Assembly: GCA_036541255.1 (NCBI GenBank)
Contig: JAZHDD010000023.1
Span: forward strand, 229,245 to 293,244
Direction: 5' to 3'
Length of the DNA: 64,000 nt
Origin: Paucidesulfovibrio sp036541255
GTDB taxonomy: Bacteria > Desulfobacterota > Desulfovibrionia > Desulfovibrionales > Desulfovibrionaceae
Shown: piece after piece, positions 1-8,874 of the stretch
How the letters are laid out: each line of letters starts with the position of its first letter
Position numbering within the stretch: the stretch's first letter is position 1
Translations under genes and position numbers: made by a program
Notes under the pieces: generated by a model
The model's input: only the letters and a program-made list of their open reading frames with translations
Told to the model about the DNA's origin: nothing
Database searches by the model: none

Positions 1-452
1 CCCAATCCCTGCCGGAGGGTCTGGCCTTGGCCGTGCGGTCCATGAAGAACATAATTGGGTCTGTAGTTCATTTCATTCACCGACTTACGAAAGATTCCCG
101 AACATGGCTGCTTCCCGCCGCTTCAGCCCTGCCGCACACCGCTCTCGGAAATTGCGGCGATCCGGGCTGTAAAATATCATTCACTCACTGTATGCTTTAT
201 CGGTCATGCCCGGTGCTTCTTTAGGACATCCGGCCCGGGCCGATTCGCCTGCAATCCTTATTTCCCGCCATATTCATGCCTACAGGGAGAAAAACGTTCC
301 CTCCTCCTTAATCAATACAGGTTTCGTGCCAAGCAAATAGATACAACAAATAGCCAACATTTACAAAGCAATATGATTCATTCATTCGGCGAGTGAACGA
401 ACCGGGGGGGCAATGCATCCCGGCACAGTCAACCCTCCGACACCCTAAGCAA
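1..452. other. Intergenic stretch, no convincing gene
   Basis: I see no gene here. Short open frames on both strands lack a ribosome binding site and resemble no family I know. The stretch is more AT-rich than the flanking gene, especially from about 300 to 400, as expected for non-coding DNA downstream of a gene that ends at 453. A small hairpin (GGGA...TCCC) lies near 278-294 with no T-tract. The first 60 bases could hold the edge of a gene running off the window, but neither strand gives enough residues to judge. Confidence 0.5.
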
Positions 453-1388
453 CTACCGCGTTGCCGCATGCAGGCGGCCCACATGAAACCAGGAAATATA
501 CTCATAGAATGCAAAGAAATCATCCAGATGCCGCAATCCCGCCCCTTCAAGAACGGACTGAAGCTCCTGCTCGAAGATACTGCCCATCAGCACAGGGCCT
601 TTGCCCGCGGCCTGCTCCAGGGGCACAAGCGGCCGCCCTCCCCAGGACGTGCCCGCAATGGTGCAGGACGAGTTGGTGAAGGTGACGGAAACATCCGGAC
701 CGCAAAGGCTTTCCAGCGTATCCAAAACCTGTTTGCCGGTCTCGCCCGTACCGAAAATCACGGCTCCGTCCGCAAACATTCCTGGTTCGGCGTTCAGGCG
801 CTCCCAGGCAGGGCGCACGGCTTCGCAGGGTTTCTTGGGCCGCCACTGCGGATAGAGCACGCCATGGGCGCGCTTGCGAAACGCCCGCAAAATACCTTCC
901 GAGCCGACGTATTCATAGAGCGGCTCACGGCAAAGACTGTCCACGGCGTGTTCCACGGCCAAAAGGCTCGGATCGCCGTATTCGGTCTCCGTGCCCGCAT
1001 AGTCATGGAAGACAAGAATCCCGCCCACATTGAGATGAGGGTGCCAGGCCAGAATGTCCAGGGCCACGCCGGATTGCCTGCCGTCCGAACTGATGCGGGG
1101 AAAACCGTGATCCCCGTCGATGAACAGGAAATCCAGGCGCTCCCGGAAGCGCAGACCTTCCTCAACGCTGTAACCACGAACCGCATGGGTATTCGGCAGG
1201 TTCAACTTCTGTTGGACAGCGCGGTAGTTGTTTTCGTCGGTAAAGAGATCAAAGGAATGCAGGCTGCCGCCATTTTCGCGCACATGTTCAAGAAAAATCG
1301 ACGTGCTCCCTTCCCCCTTGAATACGCCGAGTTCCGCAATGCCGCCGCAAATGGAAAATTGCCCGAGTAGAGTCTGGAGATAGCGCAT
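453..1388 (-). CDS. Class I SAM-dependent methyltransferase with C-terminal Rossmann-like domain
   Basis: This 311-residue protein probably transfers a methyl group from S-adenosylmethionine to a sugar or small metabolite; the substrate is unknown. A SAM-binding loop (AELGVFKGEGS, residues 18-28) and a later acidic motif (LFIDGDH) match the Methyltransf_24/TylF-like fold. From about residue 205 a second nucleotide-binding-like domain begins with GTGETG, an arrangement common in surface-polysaccharide or nucleotide-sugar methyltransferases. The ATG at 1388 has a GAGG about seven bases upstream. It is the last gene of the long minus-strand signalling block, 141 bp after the HD-GYP gene, so it may be a separate unit. 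The fold is secure; the reaction is not. Confidence 0.75.
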   Translation of the reverse strand: MRYLQTLLGQFSICGGIAELGVFKGEGSTSIFLEHVRENGGSLHSFDLFTDENNYRAVQQKLNLPNTHAVRGYSVEEGLRFRERLDFLFIDGDHGFPRISSDGRQSGVALDILAWHPHLNVGGILVFHDYAGTETEYGDPSLLAVEHAVDSLCREPLYEYVGSEGILRAFRKRAHGVLYPQWRPKKPCEAVRPAWERLNAEPGMFADGAVIFGTGETGKQVLDTLESLCGPDVSVTFTNSSCTIAGTSWGGRPLVPLEQAAGKGPVLMGSIFEQELQSVLEGAGLRHLDDFFAFYEYISWFHVGRLHAATR

Positions 1389-1529
1389 GCATCCGCCTCA
1401 TTGTGGTTGTCGGTTTATCCGGTCATGGCGGCCAGGGCCGACCACGCGCAAAATCGTCGAAATATCGACGAAGCAGGGCCACAATGCCATTTATGCAGGA
1501 ATGAAGCCAATGCGGGCAGAATGGCCGCA

Positions 1530-2531
1530 TCAGAAACGGAGCTGTCGCCGATCCGAAAGGTGTTCGCGAATACGCACGAATTGCGGATAACACTCTTTGA
1601 ACGGCCCTTCGAGTTGCGGATCGAAATGCCTGCCGAACTCCTGGGAAATCACGTCGCGAGCCAATGCGGGCGGCCAGGCGGATTTGTAGGGCCGGTCGCT
1701 GGTCATGGCGTCGAACACGTCGGCTATGGCGCAGATGCGGCCATACAGAGGGATTTCCTCTCCGGCCAGTCCGTAAGGGTAGCCTGTCCCGTCCCAGCGC
1801 TCATGGTGGGTCAGGGCAATGGTCTCCGCAGCCTGAAACAGGGTGGTTTCGGACGACCCCAGGATGCGCGCGCCAAACTCGGTATGGCGCTGCATGATCT
1901 TCCATTCGTCCGAATCAAGCGGCCCGGGCTTGAGCAGAATGTTGTCCGGAACGCCGATCTTGCCCACGTCGTGCATGGGGCTGGCCTGATGCACCTGTTC
2001 CACTTCTTCGGCGGCAAGCCCCAGCGCTTCCGCCAGCAGGGCGGCGTACACGCTCATGCGCTGAATATGGGCGGCGGTTTCATTGTCCTTGAACTCGGCT
2101 GCCGAAGCCAGCCTGTGCAAAGAATCAAGGTTGGCGGCCATGGCCCGTTGTTGGTGTCCCAGGGCGCTCTCCACCGCAGAATTCAGGGCACGTGTGCGTT
2201 CCTGCACCATTCTTTCCAGACGCTTACGATCCATGCCCGGCCTGGGCGTGGGCATGTCTTCGGCGGTCGAGGCATGCAGGAGCACCATGGGCCCACCCAT
2301 GAGCCGGCGCATGGCCCGCAACCGCTCGGCCAGACCAAGCCCTTGCTGGCTGGGCAAATCCCATCCGGTCAAAACCAGATCCGGCGTTGATGTGCTCATG
2401 ATTTCCAAAGCTTGATCGCGGCTGACCCGCTTCACGCAGAAATCACCCGAACCGCAAAGGCGATCCGCAAATTCCTCGGTCCGCAGCTTGGGATCTTCCA
2501 CCAAAAGAACCTTGAGCGGTCTTTCATCCAT
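1530..2531 (-). CDS. HD-GYP domain protein with degenerate receiver domain
   Basis: A 333-residue protein: an N-terminal CheY-like domain (about 1-120), a short coiled linker, and a C-terminal HD-GYP phosphodiesterase domain that in known members hydrolyses cyclic di-GMP. HDVGKIGVPDNIL and HHERWDGTGYPYGL supply the metal-binding HD and HHExxDGxGYP signatures. The receiver is abnormal. Where DLVLxD should place the phosphoacceptor aspartate the sequence reads DLVLTGWDLP, so the aspartate is glycine, and the conserved lysine is not evident. Phosphorylation control is therefore unlikely. ATG at 2531 is used rather than the longer frame, because the longer version reads through the upstream kinase gene. 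The start overlaps the kinase stop by 8 bp, pointing to translational coupling. Confidence 0.88.
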   Translation of the reverse strand: MDERPLKVLLVEDPKLRTEEFADRLCGSGDFCVKRVSRDQALEIMSTSTPDLVLTGWDLPSQQGLGLAERLRAMRRLMGGPMVLLHASTAEDMPTPRPGMDRKRLERMVQERTRALNSAVESALGHQQRAMAANLDSLHRLASAAEFKDNETAAHIQRMSVYAALLAEALGLAAEEVEQVHQASPMHDVGKIGVPDNILLKPGPLDSDEWKIMQRHTEFGARILGSSETTLFQAAETIALTHHERWDGTGYPYGLAGEEIPLYGRICAIADVFDAMTSDRPYKSAWPPALARDVISQEFGRHFDPQLEGPFKECYPQFVRIREHLSDRRQLRF

Positions 2532-4539
2532 TATGACCTCGCTCAAGCTGGAAGGAAGAAGCATCTTTACGGCCCAACCGCTGAATAGCGTCACGCAAAT
2601 GTTCGACCTCGAACGGCTTTGCCAGATAACCGTCCATGCCCAATTTAAGGAAGGACTCCCGTTCGCTCTCCATGGCGTAGGCGGTGACGGCAATGACCGG
2701 CAGGTCTTTCGGAACGTTCTTGATGCGGCCCTGCCGGATATGTTCCAGGACCTCAAGTCCGTTCATGCGCGGCATCTGAATATCCATGAGCACGAGGTCC
2801 ACGCCGCCCTCGGCCAGACGTTCCAGGGCGAACTCCCCATCCTCGGCTTCAATGACCACGTGGCCTAGTTTGCTCAGGTAGCGGCTGACCACATATCGAT
2901 TGGTGGAGTCGTCTTCGGCGTAAAGGATGCGCAGACTGTCCTGAGAGGTGCTCTTCCGCGTTCCGGCGCCGGGCTGAGGTTCTTCCCCAGACTCCGGCAG
3001 GCGCAGCAGGGTGGTGAAAAAGAAGGTGCTGCCCTCGCCGGGCACGCTTTCCACCCAAAGCTTGCCGCCAAGCAGGTTAACCAACTGGCGGGCAATGGCC
3101 AAACCCAGGCCGGTACCGCCATAGGCCTTGGTCATACAGTCTTCGGCCAGAGTGAAGTTCTCGAAAATCTCTTCCTGCTTGGCCTGGGGGATGCCAATGC
3201 CCGTGTCCTGTATCGCGAACAAGGCCACGATGGCTCCCTGTCCGTCGCTGCCGCCGCCCCTGTTGTGGCGGCTGGCCACGCCGGCACGCAACTTGACCCA
3301 GCCTTTTTCCGTAAACTTGCCGGCATTGGACAGCAGGTTGGAAAGCACCTGGGCAAGGCGGGCAGGGTCCCCGACAACGCTTTCGGGCAGAGACGCGTCC
3401 ACCTCGCAATCGAACTGCAGATTCTTGAGCCGGAAAGCCGTGCGCCTGTTCTCACACACGGAATTGACCAGCTCACGCAGCTTGAAGGGCCGCCGCTCCA
3501 TGCTTACGGATTTGGCTTCGATACTGGAAAGCTCCAGAATGTCTTCCACCACATTCAACAGCTTGAGGGAAGCCTCCCTGGACATCTGGAGATACTTGCG
3601 CTGTTCCTGCCCCAGTTCGGTGCGCAGCAGCAGGTCGGTCATGCCCACGATGCCGTTGATGGGCGTACGCAATTCATGGCTCATGTTGGCCAGGAACTGG
3701 CTTTTAGCGCGGTCCGCGACCTCGGCGGCCTCCATGGCCCTTTTGAGCTTGCCCTCGCGCAGATGCCGCTCGGTCACGTCTTCGGCCGAGCCTGCGGTTC
3801 GCAGGGATTCGCCGTCCGTGGCCACGGGATAGGCCTTGGCTTCGACCCAACGCATGGTCCCGTCCGGGCGCAGAATACGAAACTCCTCGCTGGCCGAACC
3901 CTGACGGCTGACGTGGACATCATTCATGGATTTGCGGACCCGCTCGCGATCATCCGCATGGATGGTCTCGAAAATAGCGGCCCGGCTTTGCAGCAGGACA
4001 TCCGGCGGAATACCCCAGATGTGCTCAAAAGCCGGGCTGACGTAGATGAACCGTTCGGAATCGCACAACCAGAATACGCTGTTAATGGCCTGGGCCATCT
4101 GCTGGAAACGCTCTTCGCTCTCGCGCAATCGCTCCTCGGCCATGCGCCTCTCCCGCATAAGCCCGAACTCGCGTAACGCACGCCGCGCAATGTGCGGCAT
4201 ATCCAGGAAGGATTCCGCGGACTTGACCACATAGTCCAGCGCGCCCGCCTTCATGGCTTCGACCGCGACCTGCTCGTTGCCCTGGCTGGTCATGAGGATC
4301 AACGGATAACGCGGTTCTCCGCCGTAGGGCGCGAGAATTTCTATGCCGTTACCGTCCGGCAACAGCCAGTCGGCCACGATCAGGTCTGGACGACCCTGCT
4401 CCAGCGCCTCGCGGGCGAGCTGAAGCGTGCCCGCGACCTGGAGATCAAACTCCACATCATCACGGGAAAAGGCTTCGCAGATGAGTTCGGCGTGCGCCTG
4501 TTCATCTTCGACAAGGAGTATTTTAATTACTTCCGTCAC
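2524..4539 (-). CDS. Hybrid sensor histidine kinase, REC-PAS-HisKA-HATPase-REC
   Basis: A 671-residue cytoplasmic hybrid kinase without membrane segments. In order: receiver (about 1-125, acceptor Asp57 in DLIVADWLLP), PAS/PAC sensor (about 145-265), HisKA with H-box SHELRTPINGIVGM, HATPase_c with N-box, DTGIGI and GGTGLGLAIA boxes, then a second receiver near 535-655 with LVLMDIQMPRMNG. The N-terminal receiver means it can be controlled by an upstream phosphodonor, possibly CheA of the same cluster. The PAS domain lacks obvious heme or flavin residues, so its ligand is unknown. GTG start at 4539, weak AAGGGG upstream. It lies 50 bp after cheX and overlaps the HD-GYP gene. Confidence 0.9.
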   Translation of the reverse strand: MTEVIKILLVEDEQAHAELICEAFSRDDVEFDLQVAGTLQLAREALEQGRPDLIVADWLLPDGNGIEILAPYGGEPRYPLILMTSQGNEQVAVEAMKAGALDYVVKSAESFLDMPHIARRALREFGLMRERRMAEERLRESEERFQQMAQAINSVFWLCDSERFIYVSPAFEHIWGIPPDVLLQSRAAIFETIHADDRERVRKSMNDVHVSRQGSASEEFRILRPDGTMRWVEAKAYPVATDGESLRTAGSAEDVTERHLREGKLKRAMEAAEVADRAKSQFLANMSHELRTPINGIVGMTDLLLRTELGQEQRKYLQMSREASLKLLNVVEDILELSSIEAKSVSMERRPFKLRELVNSVCENRRTAFRLKNLQFDCEVDASLPESVVGDPARLAQVLSNLLSNAGKFTEKGWVKLRAGVASRHNRGGGSDGQGAIVALFAIQDTGIGIPQAKQEEIFENFTLAEDCMTKAYGGTGLGLAIARQLVNLLGGKLWVESVPGEGSTFFFTTLLRLPESGEEPQPGAGTRKSTSQDSLRILYAEDDSTNRYVVSRYLSKLGHVVIEAEDGEFALERLAEGGVDLVLMDIQMPRMNGLEVLEHIRQGRIKNVPKDLPVIAVTAYAMESERESFLKLGMDGYLAKPFEVEHLRDAIQRLGRKDASSFQLERGHNG

Positions 4540-4589
4540 TGATTCGACCCCTTGGCAATGCCCCCTGGAACCGCCGCGTCAAACTCCCC

Positions 4590-5048
4590 CTATTCGACGC
4601 AAAACTCGATCGTAAACTCTCCGTCCGGAGTGGTGAATGGAATGGCCATGATCGGCGCATTGGTCACATGCTGAATAACGTGCCTGTCGCCCATGACGAC
4701 CATGGGCGTGCCGCTTTGCAGGGTGAGGCCGTTGCGCGCCATGGTTGCGCGGGATTGGCCCGAGACCATGTTCGTGATTTCGCCCACGGCGTCCTTGACG
4801 TCACGTAAAATATCCTCGATCTCCGAACCGAGCATGGCCCGGACAATGGCGATGGCGCATTTCTTGTCAAAAGAAATGGAAAGAGAGCCGGTCTTGTCGC
4901 CGGTGACGCCCACAAGGCCCGTCACGTCGCCTTTGGCCACCTGCCCCTTCTTGATGTAGGGCGTACCGGCCCTGCACTCAATGGAGGCCATGGTACCTAT
5001 TACGTCCTGAGCTGCCTTGATCAAGGGTATGGCCAAATCCAGATTCAT
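4590..5048 (-). CDS. cheX: CheX-type chemotaxis phosphatase (first copy)
   Basis: A 152-residue CheX-family protein; CheX dephosphorylates CheY-P in the cytoplasm. The ExxN catalytic motif is present as EITNMVSGQ near residue 90, and the C-terminal PFTTPDGEFTIEFCVE strand is typical of the family. I start it at ATG 5048, directly behind an AGGGGGGAGG purine run. The longer frame would overlap the neighbouring cheX and begins with an arginine-rich stretch unlike CheX. A second, divergent CheX is encoded just upstream, so the pair may form a heterodimer or serve different receivers. Confidence 0.85.
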   Translation of the reverse strand: MNLDLAIPLIKAAQDVIGTMASIECRAGTPYIKKGQVAKGDVTGLVGVTGDKTGSLSISFDKKCAIAIVRAMLGSEIEDILRDVKDAVGEITNMVSGQSRATMARNGLTLQSGTPMVVMGDRHVIQHVTNAPIMAIPFTTPDGEFTIEFCVE

Positions 5049-5082
5049 CCTCCCCCCTTTTTTCGCCTGACGCGACCGGGAT

Positions 5083-5502
5083 CTAGTTTCCGAGCGCCTC
5101 AAGGCCCGAGGTCATGACCACAAACCCGCCGGATTCGGTCATATAAATTTCCGGATCGCCGCTTTTGCTCGGCCAACCCGTGCCGCTTTCAGGCACACTG
5201 AGCTTGAACGTCCTGTCCTCGGAAAGCAATTCTCCGAGAATCCTGCCCGCCACGGTATTCACTATCTCCGCCAGCGTATCCCAAAGGGTCTGCTCGCGGA
5301 TGCGTTCGTCCTCGCCAAAGATGGCCGCCGCAGCCAGCGTCAGCAGTTTGCGGGGAAAGACCATGGTCACGGCCCCTTCGCAGGGCTCCAGCACGCGCAC
5401 CCGGGACCACAGGTAGTCCGAGCTGGAAGCCTCGATAAAAAACATTTCCTCCATGGTAGCGGAAACAGCACCGGCCACAACGGATTGAAGACTCTTTACC
5501 AT
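5083..5502 (-). CDS. CheX-like chemotaxis phosphatase (second copy)
   Basis: A 139-residue protein of the CheX/CheC-FliY phosphatase fold. EIVN in LAEIVNTVAGRIL supplies the ExxN catalytic signature, and a central TMVFPRKLLTLAAAAIF segment matches the family core. It is quite diverged from the neighbouring CheX (4590-5048). The ATG at 5502 has GGGAGG eight bases upstream and overlaps the end of the CheY-like gene by 7 bp, so the two are probably made together. The likely substrate is the phosphorylated adjacent CheY-like protein or CheB. The family assignment is good; the precise partner is inferred. Confidence 0.78.
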   Translation of the reverse strand: MVKSLQSVVAGAVSATMEEMFFIEASSSDYLWSRVRVLEPCEGAVTMVFPRKLLTLAAAAIFGEDERIREQTLWDTLAEIVNTVAGRILGELLSEDRTFKLSVPESGTGWPSKSGDPEIYMTESGGFVVMTSGLEALGN

Positions 5503-5888
5503 GCCGCCCCTCCCTTGTCCGGGAGCAAGGGGCCAAGCGCTTCGGCCAGCATGGCCGGATTCACCGGCTTGGGAAGCACGGCGAACGCCCCCATCTCCAA
5601 AAGCTCCCGCTCATTGGCCTCGTTTTTGGCACTGGAAATGACCAGCACCGGCATATCTCCATATTCCTCATTTTCCTTGATCCGCTTGAGCAGATCCCGG
5701 CCGCCCATGACCGGCATGGTCAAATCCGTCACCAAGAGGTCCGGCGGACCCCATTCCAAAAGCTCCAGCGCTTCCAGCCCATTGGCCGCCTCCAGAAATT
5801 CCACGCCCGCCAATCCGGCAATTTCCAGGCAACGCCGTATGACCATTCTTGCTGTCGCTGAATCATCCGCTATGATAACGCGTTCCAT
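5496..5888 (-). CDS. CheY-like single-domain response regulator
   Basis: A 130-residue lone receiver domain: acidic pair in IIADDSATARM, phosphoacceptor in DLLVTDLTMPVMGG, switch residues VLVISSAKNE and the conserved lysine in VLPKPVN. It probably receives phosphate from CheA (11659-14250) and could act on the flagellar motor or another output. ATG 5888 is chosen because GAGG lies eight bases upstream; an in-frame GTG three codons earlier has no such signal. The end overlaps the second cheX by 7 bp, supporting a regulator/phosphatase pair. Confidence 0.88.
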   Translation of the reverse strand: MERVIIADDSATARMVIRRCLEIAGLAGVEFLEAANGLEALELLEWGPPDLLVTDLTMPVMGGRDLLKRIKENEEYGDMPVLVISSAKNEANERELLEMGAFAVLPKPVNPAMLAEALGPLLPDKGGAAW

Positions 5889-5923
5889 CGCACTCACCTC
5901 AATTCTCTACGGTTGGCCGAGCC

Positions 5924-6406
5924 TCAAAGGAACCAGGACTCCCTGCCTGCCGAAGTGATGGTCACACGGCCAGTGTTGACCTCCACCGCCACGGTACGGC
6001 TGAAATTGCCTCCCACATCCTCGGCCACAGGACCCAACTTATATTGCCACAGAATCTTCTTGATAGCCAGCACGTTACGCTTGCCGATATTGAACACTTC
6101 GTTATGGTCCATAACCTTGGCCCCGCCAGCAAGCTTGACGATCATACCCTGTCCGTTCTTGGCCGCGCCATGCTTTTCCATGGCCTGGAAAAGCGCGGGA
6201 AGGCCCGTGTCTGCAAAATAGCCGGGCCGTTCCCTGGCTCGCTCGGGCTGGATTGACGAGTCCGGGAGCGCCACGTGGACCATGCCCACACCTCGGGTCT
6301 TGGGATCAAGCAAGATCACGGACACGCAGGAACCCAGCGCATACGTCTTGACCACTTCCCCTGGCGTTTTGGACGCTCCGAAATCACCAACACCCAATGT
6401 GATCAC
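5924..6406 (-). CDS. cheD: CheD chemoreceptor glutamine deamidase
   Basis: A 160-residue CheD. The enzyme deamidates glutamines of chemoreceptors and in several bacteria binds CheC/CheX. The catalytic cysteine is seen in LGSCVSVILLD and the catalytic histidine in GMVHVALPD; the GGAKVMDHNEVFNIGKRN core is also typical. It starts with GTG at 6406, preceded by GGGAGG eight bases away, and follows cheB by 4 bp. A second, catalytically broken CheD-like protein is encoded at 8336-8842 in the same operon. Confidence 0.93.
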   Translation of the reverse strand: MITLGVGDFGASKTPGEVVKTYALGSCVSVILLDPKTRGVGMVHVALPDSSIQPERARERPGYFADTGLPALFQAMEKHGAAKNGQGMIVKLAGGAKVMDHNEVFNIGKRNVLAIKKILWQYKLGPVAEDVGGNFSRTVAVEVNTGRVTITSAGRESWFL

Positions 6407-6410
6407 CAGA

Positions 6411-7469
6411 TCAACCTCCCAACTTCGAGAGAAGATTCAATGATTCTTGAGCAATGCGGCCAAGAGGAACAAGGCGCTCCGCACCGCCCCGCACATAGGC
6501 CTCCTTGGGCATGCCAAAGACCACGCTGGTTTCCTCGTCCTGGGCCAGGGTGCGCGCGCCGGCATCACGCATGAGCTTCATGGCGTCCGCGCCGTCCGCG
6601 CCCATACCCGTGAGCATGATGCCCACGGCGTTGTTGCCGACATGTTCGGCAACTGACTTGAACAGTTCCTCCACGGAGGGGCAATGCCCGTTGACCAGCG
6701 GACCGGGCTGGCAGCGCACTTGATAGATGCCGCCGGAGCGTATCAGGCGCATATGCATGCCGCCCGCGGCAATGAGCACCCGGCCGGGCATGACCCGGTC
6801 GCCGTCCGCCGCCTCTTTGACCTCCATGTTGCAGAGCGAGTTCATGCGCTCGGAAAACATCTTGGTGAATCCCGCTGGCATATGCTGAACAATGACCACG
6901 CCGGGAGTGGATACGGGATAGGCCGTGATGACCTCGCGAATGGCTTCGGTTCCGCCTGTGGAGGCACCGATGGCGATGACCTTGTCCGTGGTGCCAGCCA
7001 GGGCCGCGCCCTGCACGGAACGGGGTCGGAACTCCGGCCGCTTGTGCTTCCAGTGGGACACGTTGGCCGTAGACGCGATCTTGATCTTGGTGCGCAGCTC
7101 CGTGAGCATGGCGTTCAGGCCCTGGGTCATGTCCGATGTGGGCTTGGTCACGAAGTCCACAGCGCCCGCATCCAGACAATCAAGAGTGATCTGCTTGCCC
7201 CGTTCAGTAAGCGAGCTGACCATGACCACGGGTAGAGGATACTGCGGCATGAGTTTGCGTAAAAATTCCAGCCCGTCCATGCGCGGCATTTCCACGTCCA
7301 GGGTCAACACATCAGGCTTGAGCTGCACGATCCTGTCACGCGCCACATAGGGATCGGGCGCAGTGCCCACCACTTCGATGCCAGGGTCCATGGAAAGACC
7401 CTTTTCCAGCACGTTACGCACAAGGGCTGAATCGTCGATCACCAAAACCTTGACTATCCGCTTCATCAT
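6411..7469 (-). CDS. cheB: CheB protein-glutamate methylesterase/deamidase response regulator
   Basis: A 352-residue CheB, which removes methyl groups from chemoreceptors during adaptation. The N-terminal receiver has its acidic pair in VIDDSALVR and phosphoacceptor Asp58 in LTLDVEMPRMDG. The C-terminal esterase shows GASTGGTEAI (nucleophile Ser), VIVQHMPAGF (His) and GMGADGADAM (Asp), so all three catalytic residues are present. The length is normal. It lies between cheR (4 bp) and cheD (4 bp), the usual adaptation-enzyme grouping. Confidence 0.96.
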   Translation of the reverse strand: MMKRIVKVLVIDDSALVRNVLEKGLSMDPGIEVVGTAPDPYVARDRIVQLKPDVLTLDVEMPRMDGLEFLRKLMPQYPLPVVMVSSLTERGKQITLDCLDAGAVDFVTKPTSDMTQGLNAMLTELRTKIKIASTANVSHWKHKRPEFRPRSVQGAALAGTTDKVIAIGASTGGTEAIREVITAYPVSTPGVVIVQHMPAGFTKMFSERMNSLCNMEVKEAADGDRVMPGRVLIAAGGMHMRLIRSGGIYQVRCQPGPLVNGHCPSVEELFKSVAEHVGNNAVGIMLTGMGADGADAMKLMRDAGARTLAQDEETSVVFGMPKEAYVRGGAERLVPLGRIAQESLNLLSKLGG

Positions 7470-7473
7470 TCTC

Positions 7474-8298
7474 TCATACCTTTTTGTATACGGCGGGCAT
7501 GACGTATTCGAAGGGGCAGGTCTCCCTGCCGAGCGTTTCCGAATGCCCTATGAAAAAATACCCGCCGGGGTGCATGTGGTCATAAAAGAGTTGGGCAAGG
7601 CGATTTCGCGTTACCTGGTCGAAATAAATCATCACGTTGCGGCAAAAAATAACATGGAATTTCCCCTTGAACGGCCATCTTGTGCTCATCAAATTGAAAC
7701 GACGATACAAAATGTCTTTTTTCAGCTCCGGCTTCACAACCCATTCATCCGGGCCGCGCTTGACGAAATACTTGTTGCGCAGGCTGACCGGAGTGTGGGT
7801 CATGCGTTCGTCCGGATATACCGCATTCTGGGCCTTGGCCAGGGCCTGAGTGGAGATGTCCGTGGCCAGCATGCCCGCGTCCCACTGGGAATACTGCGTC
7901 CCAAAAAATTCGCGCAGGACCATGGCCAGGGTATAGGGTTCCTCACCCGTGGCCGCAGCCGCACACCACAGCCGGAAATCCCGCCTTCCCTGGGACTGAA
8001 TGCGCGAAACCACCTCGGGCAGGACCGTGCTGCGCAAAAAATCGAAGTGTGCGCTTTCACGGAAGAAAAACGTATGGTTGGTGGAAAGCCGATTGATCAG
8101 CTCTTCAACGGCCTTGCCGGTCTTGTCGTTGCGGACATAATTGAAATATTCGCCAAACGTGGCCAGTCCCAGGCCATTGAGCACCTTTTGCAAACGTCCC
8201 ACGATCAGCGCCCGCTTCTGATCCGTCAGATTGATCCCCGCATACTCGTACACGAAGTCTCTGATGTCCTTGAACTCTTTGTCGGAAAGCTGATACAT
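7474..8298 (-). CDS. cheR: CheR chemotaxis protein methyltransferase
   Basis: A 274-residue CheR, which methylates glutamates of chemoreceptors using S-adenosylmethionine. The N-terminal helical domain (FKDIRDFVYEYAGINL) is followed by the SAM-binding domain with CAAATGEEPYTLAM and FHVIFCRNVMIYFD, the strongest family signatures. There is no TPR extension, so this is the short form. It sits 4 bp before cheB and 37 bp after the CheD-like gene. Confidence 0.96.
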   Translation of the reverse strand: MYQLSDKEFKDIRDFVYEYAGINLTDQKRALIVGRLQKVLNGLGLATFGEYFNYVRNDKTGKAVEELINRLSTNHTFFFRESAHFDFLRSTVLPEVVSRIQSQGRRDFRLWCAAAATGEEPYTLAMVLREFFGTQYSQWDAGMLATDISTQALAKAQNAVYPDERMTHTPVSLRNKYFVKRGPDEWVVKPELKKDILYRRFNLMSTRWPFKGKFHVIFCRNVMIYFDQVTRNRLAQLFYDHMHPGGYFFIGHSETLGRETCPFEYVMPAVYKKV

Positions 8299-8335
8299 TC
8301 TCTGCCTGTCCCCTGTCCGAATCTCCCCACGTCGC

Positions 8336-8842
8336 CTATTGCGGATACCAGTCCGAGGATCTGATTCGCTCGACTCTGGCCAGCACCAGTTCGCCCGTGG
8401 CGCTGTGAAAGACGACTTTGCGGCCCCAATTGCCGCCTACATCCATATCCACGCTGCTGAGGTTCAGTTTATCCAACAATTCCAGGCCGACCTTGACATT
8501 CTGATCGCCCAGCCCTTCCTGGTAGCCTTCGGCTTCAGGGTTGGAGCCGCCGCCGATAAGGTGCGTCTCCAGATCTGCGACAACCGAGCCCGATTCAAGC
8601 AGCATGCGCACCAAGGTAACGATGGCCGGTGCAGCATACTTGGCAGTGGAAGGCACCCCCTTTTCGCGATAGGGGCGCGCATAATTGGCCATACCGCCTC
8701 GTTTCCGTCTGCGGTCGAAAACCGTCAAAACAGCTCCGGCCCCTACGACGGCGCAAAGCTGCGTCGGCACCGAAGGCAAGCAAACATTTCCCGGCACAAG
8801 CATGAGCTCTTGCGCCGCAATTTCATGTCCCCCGCTTTTCAT
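8336..8842 (-). CDS. CheD-like protein lacking catalytic residues
   Basis: A 168-residue protein of the CheD fold. Aligned without gaps to the normal CheD of this cluster over 29 residues, VVGAGAVLTVFDRRRKRGGM lines up with ALGSCVSVILLDPKTRGVGM. This puts glycine in place of the catalytic cysteine, and the next residues (GMAN versus GMVH) put asparagine in place of the catalytic histidine. The C-terminal half keeps the fold (GDQNVKVGLELLDKL, VDMDVGGNWGRKVVF). It is therefore probably a binding protein, for example for CheX, CheY or receptors, rather than a deamidase. ATG at 8842 with AGAGGACA upstream; the gene sits between mcp and cheR. Confidence 0.82.
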   Translation of the reverse strand: MKSGGHEIAAQELMLVPGNVCLPSVPTQLCAVVGAGAVLTVFDRRRKRGGMANYARPYREKGVPSTAKYAAPAIVTLVRMLLESGSVVADLETHLIGGGSNPEAEGYQEGLGDQNVKVGLELLDKLNLSSVDMDVGGNWGRKVVFHSATGELVLARVERIRSSDWYPQ

Positions 8843-8874
8843 CCTTGTCCTCTACGGCTTTTGCACCGTTAAAA

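Noticed and set aside
393..1370. A 325-codon plus-strand open frame opposite the methyltransferase
   Set aside because: No ribosome site or conserved motif, while the minus strand shows SAM-binding motifs.
1454..1471. TCGTCGA/TCGACGA hairpin before the methyltransferase gene, similar to the mcp leader hairpin
   Set aside because: The arms are arranged differently from the mcp repeat, are short, and CG-rich words like these are expected in this genome.
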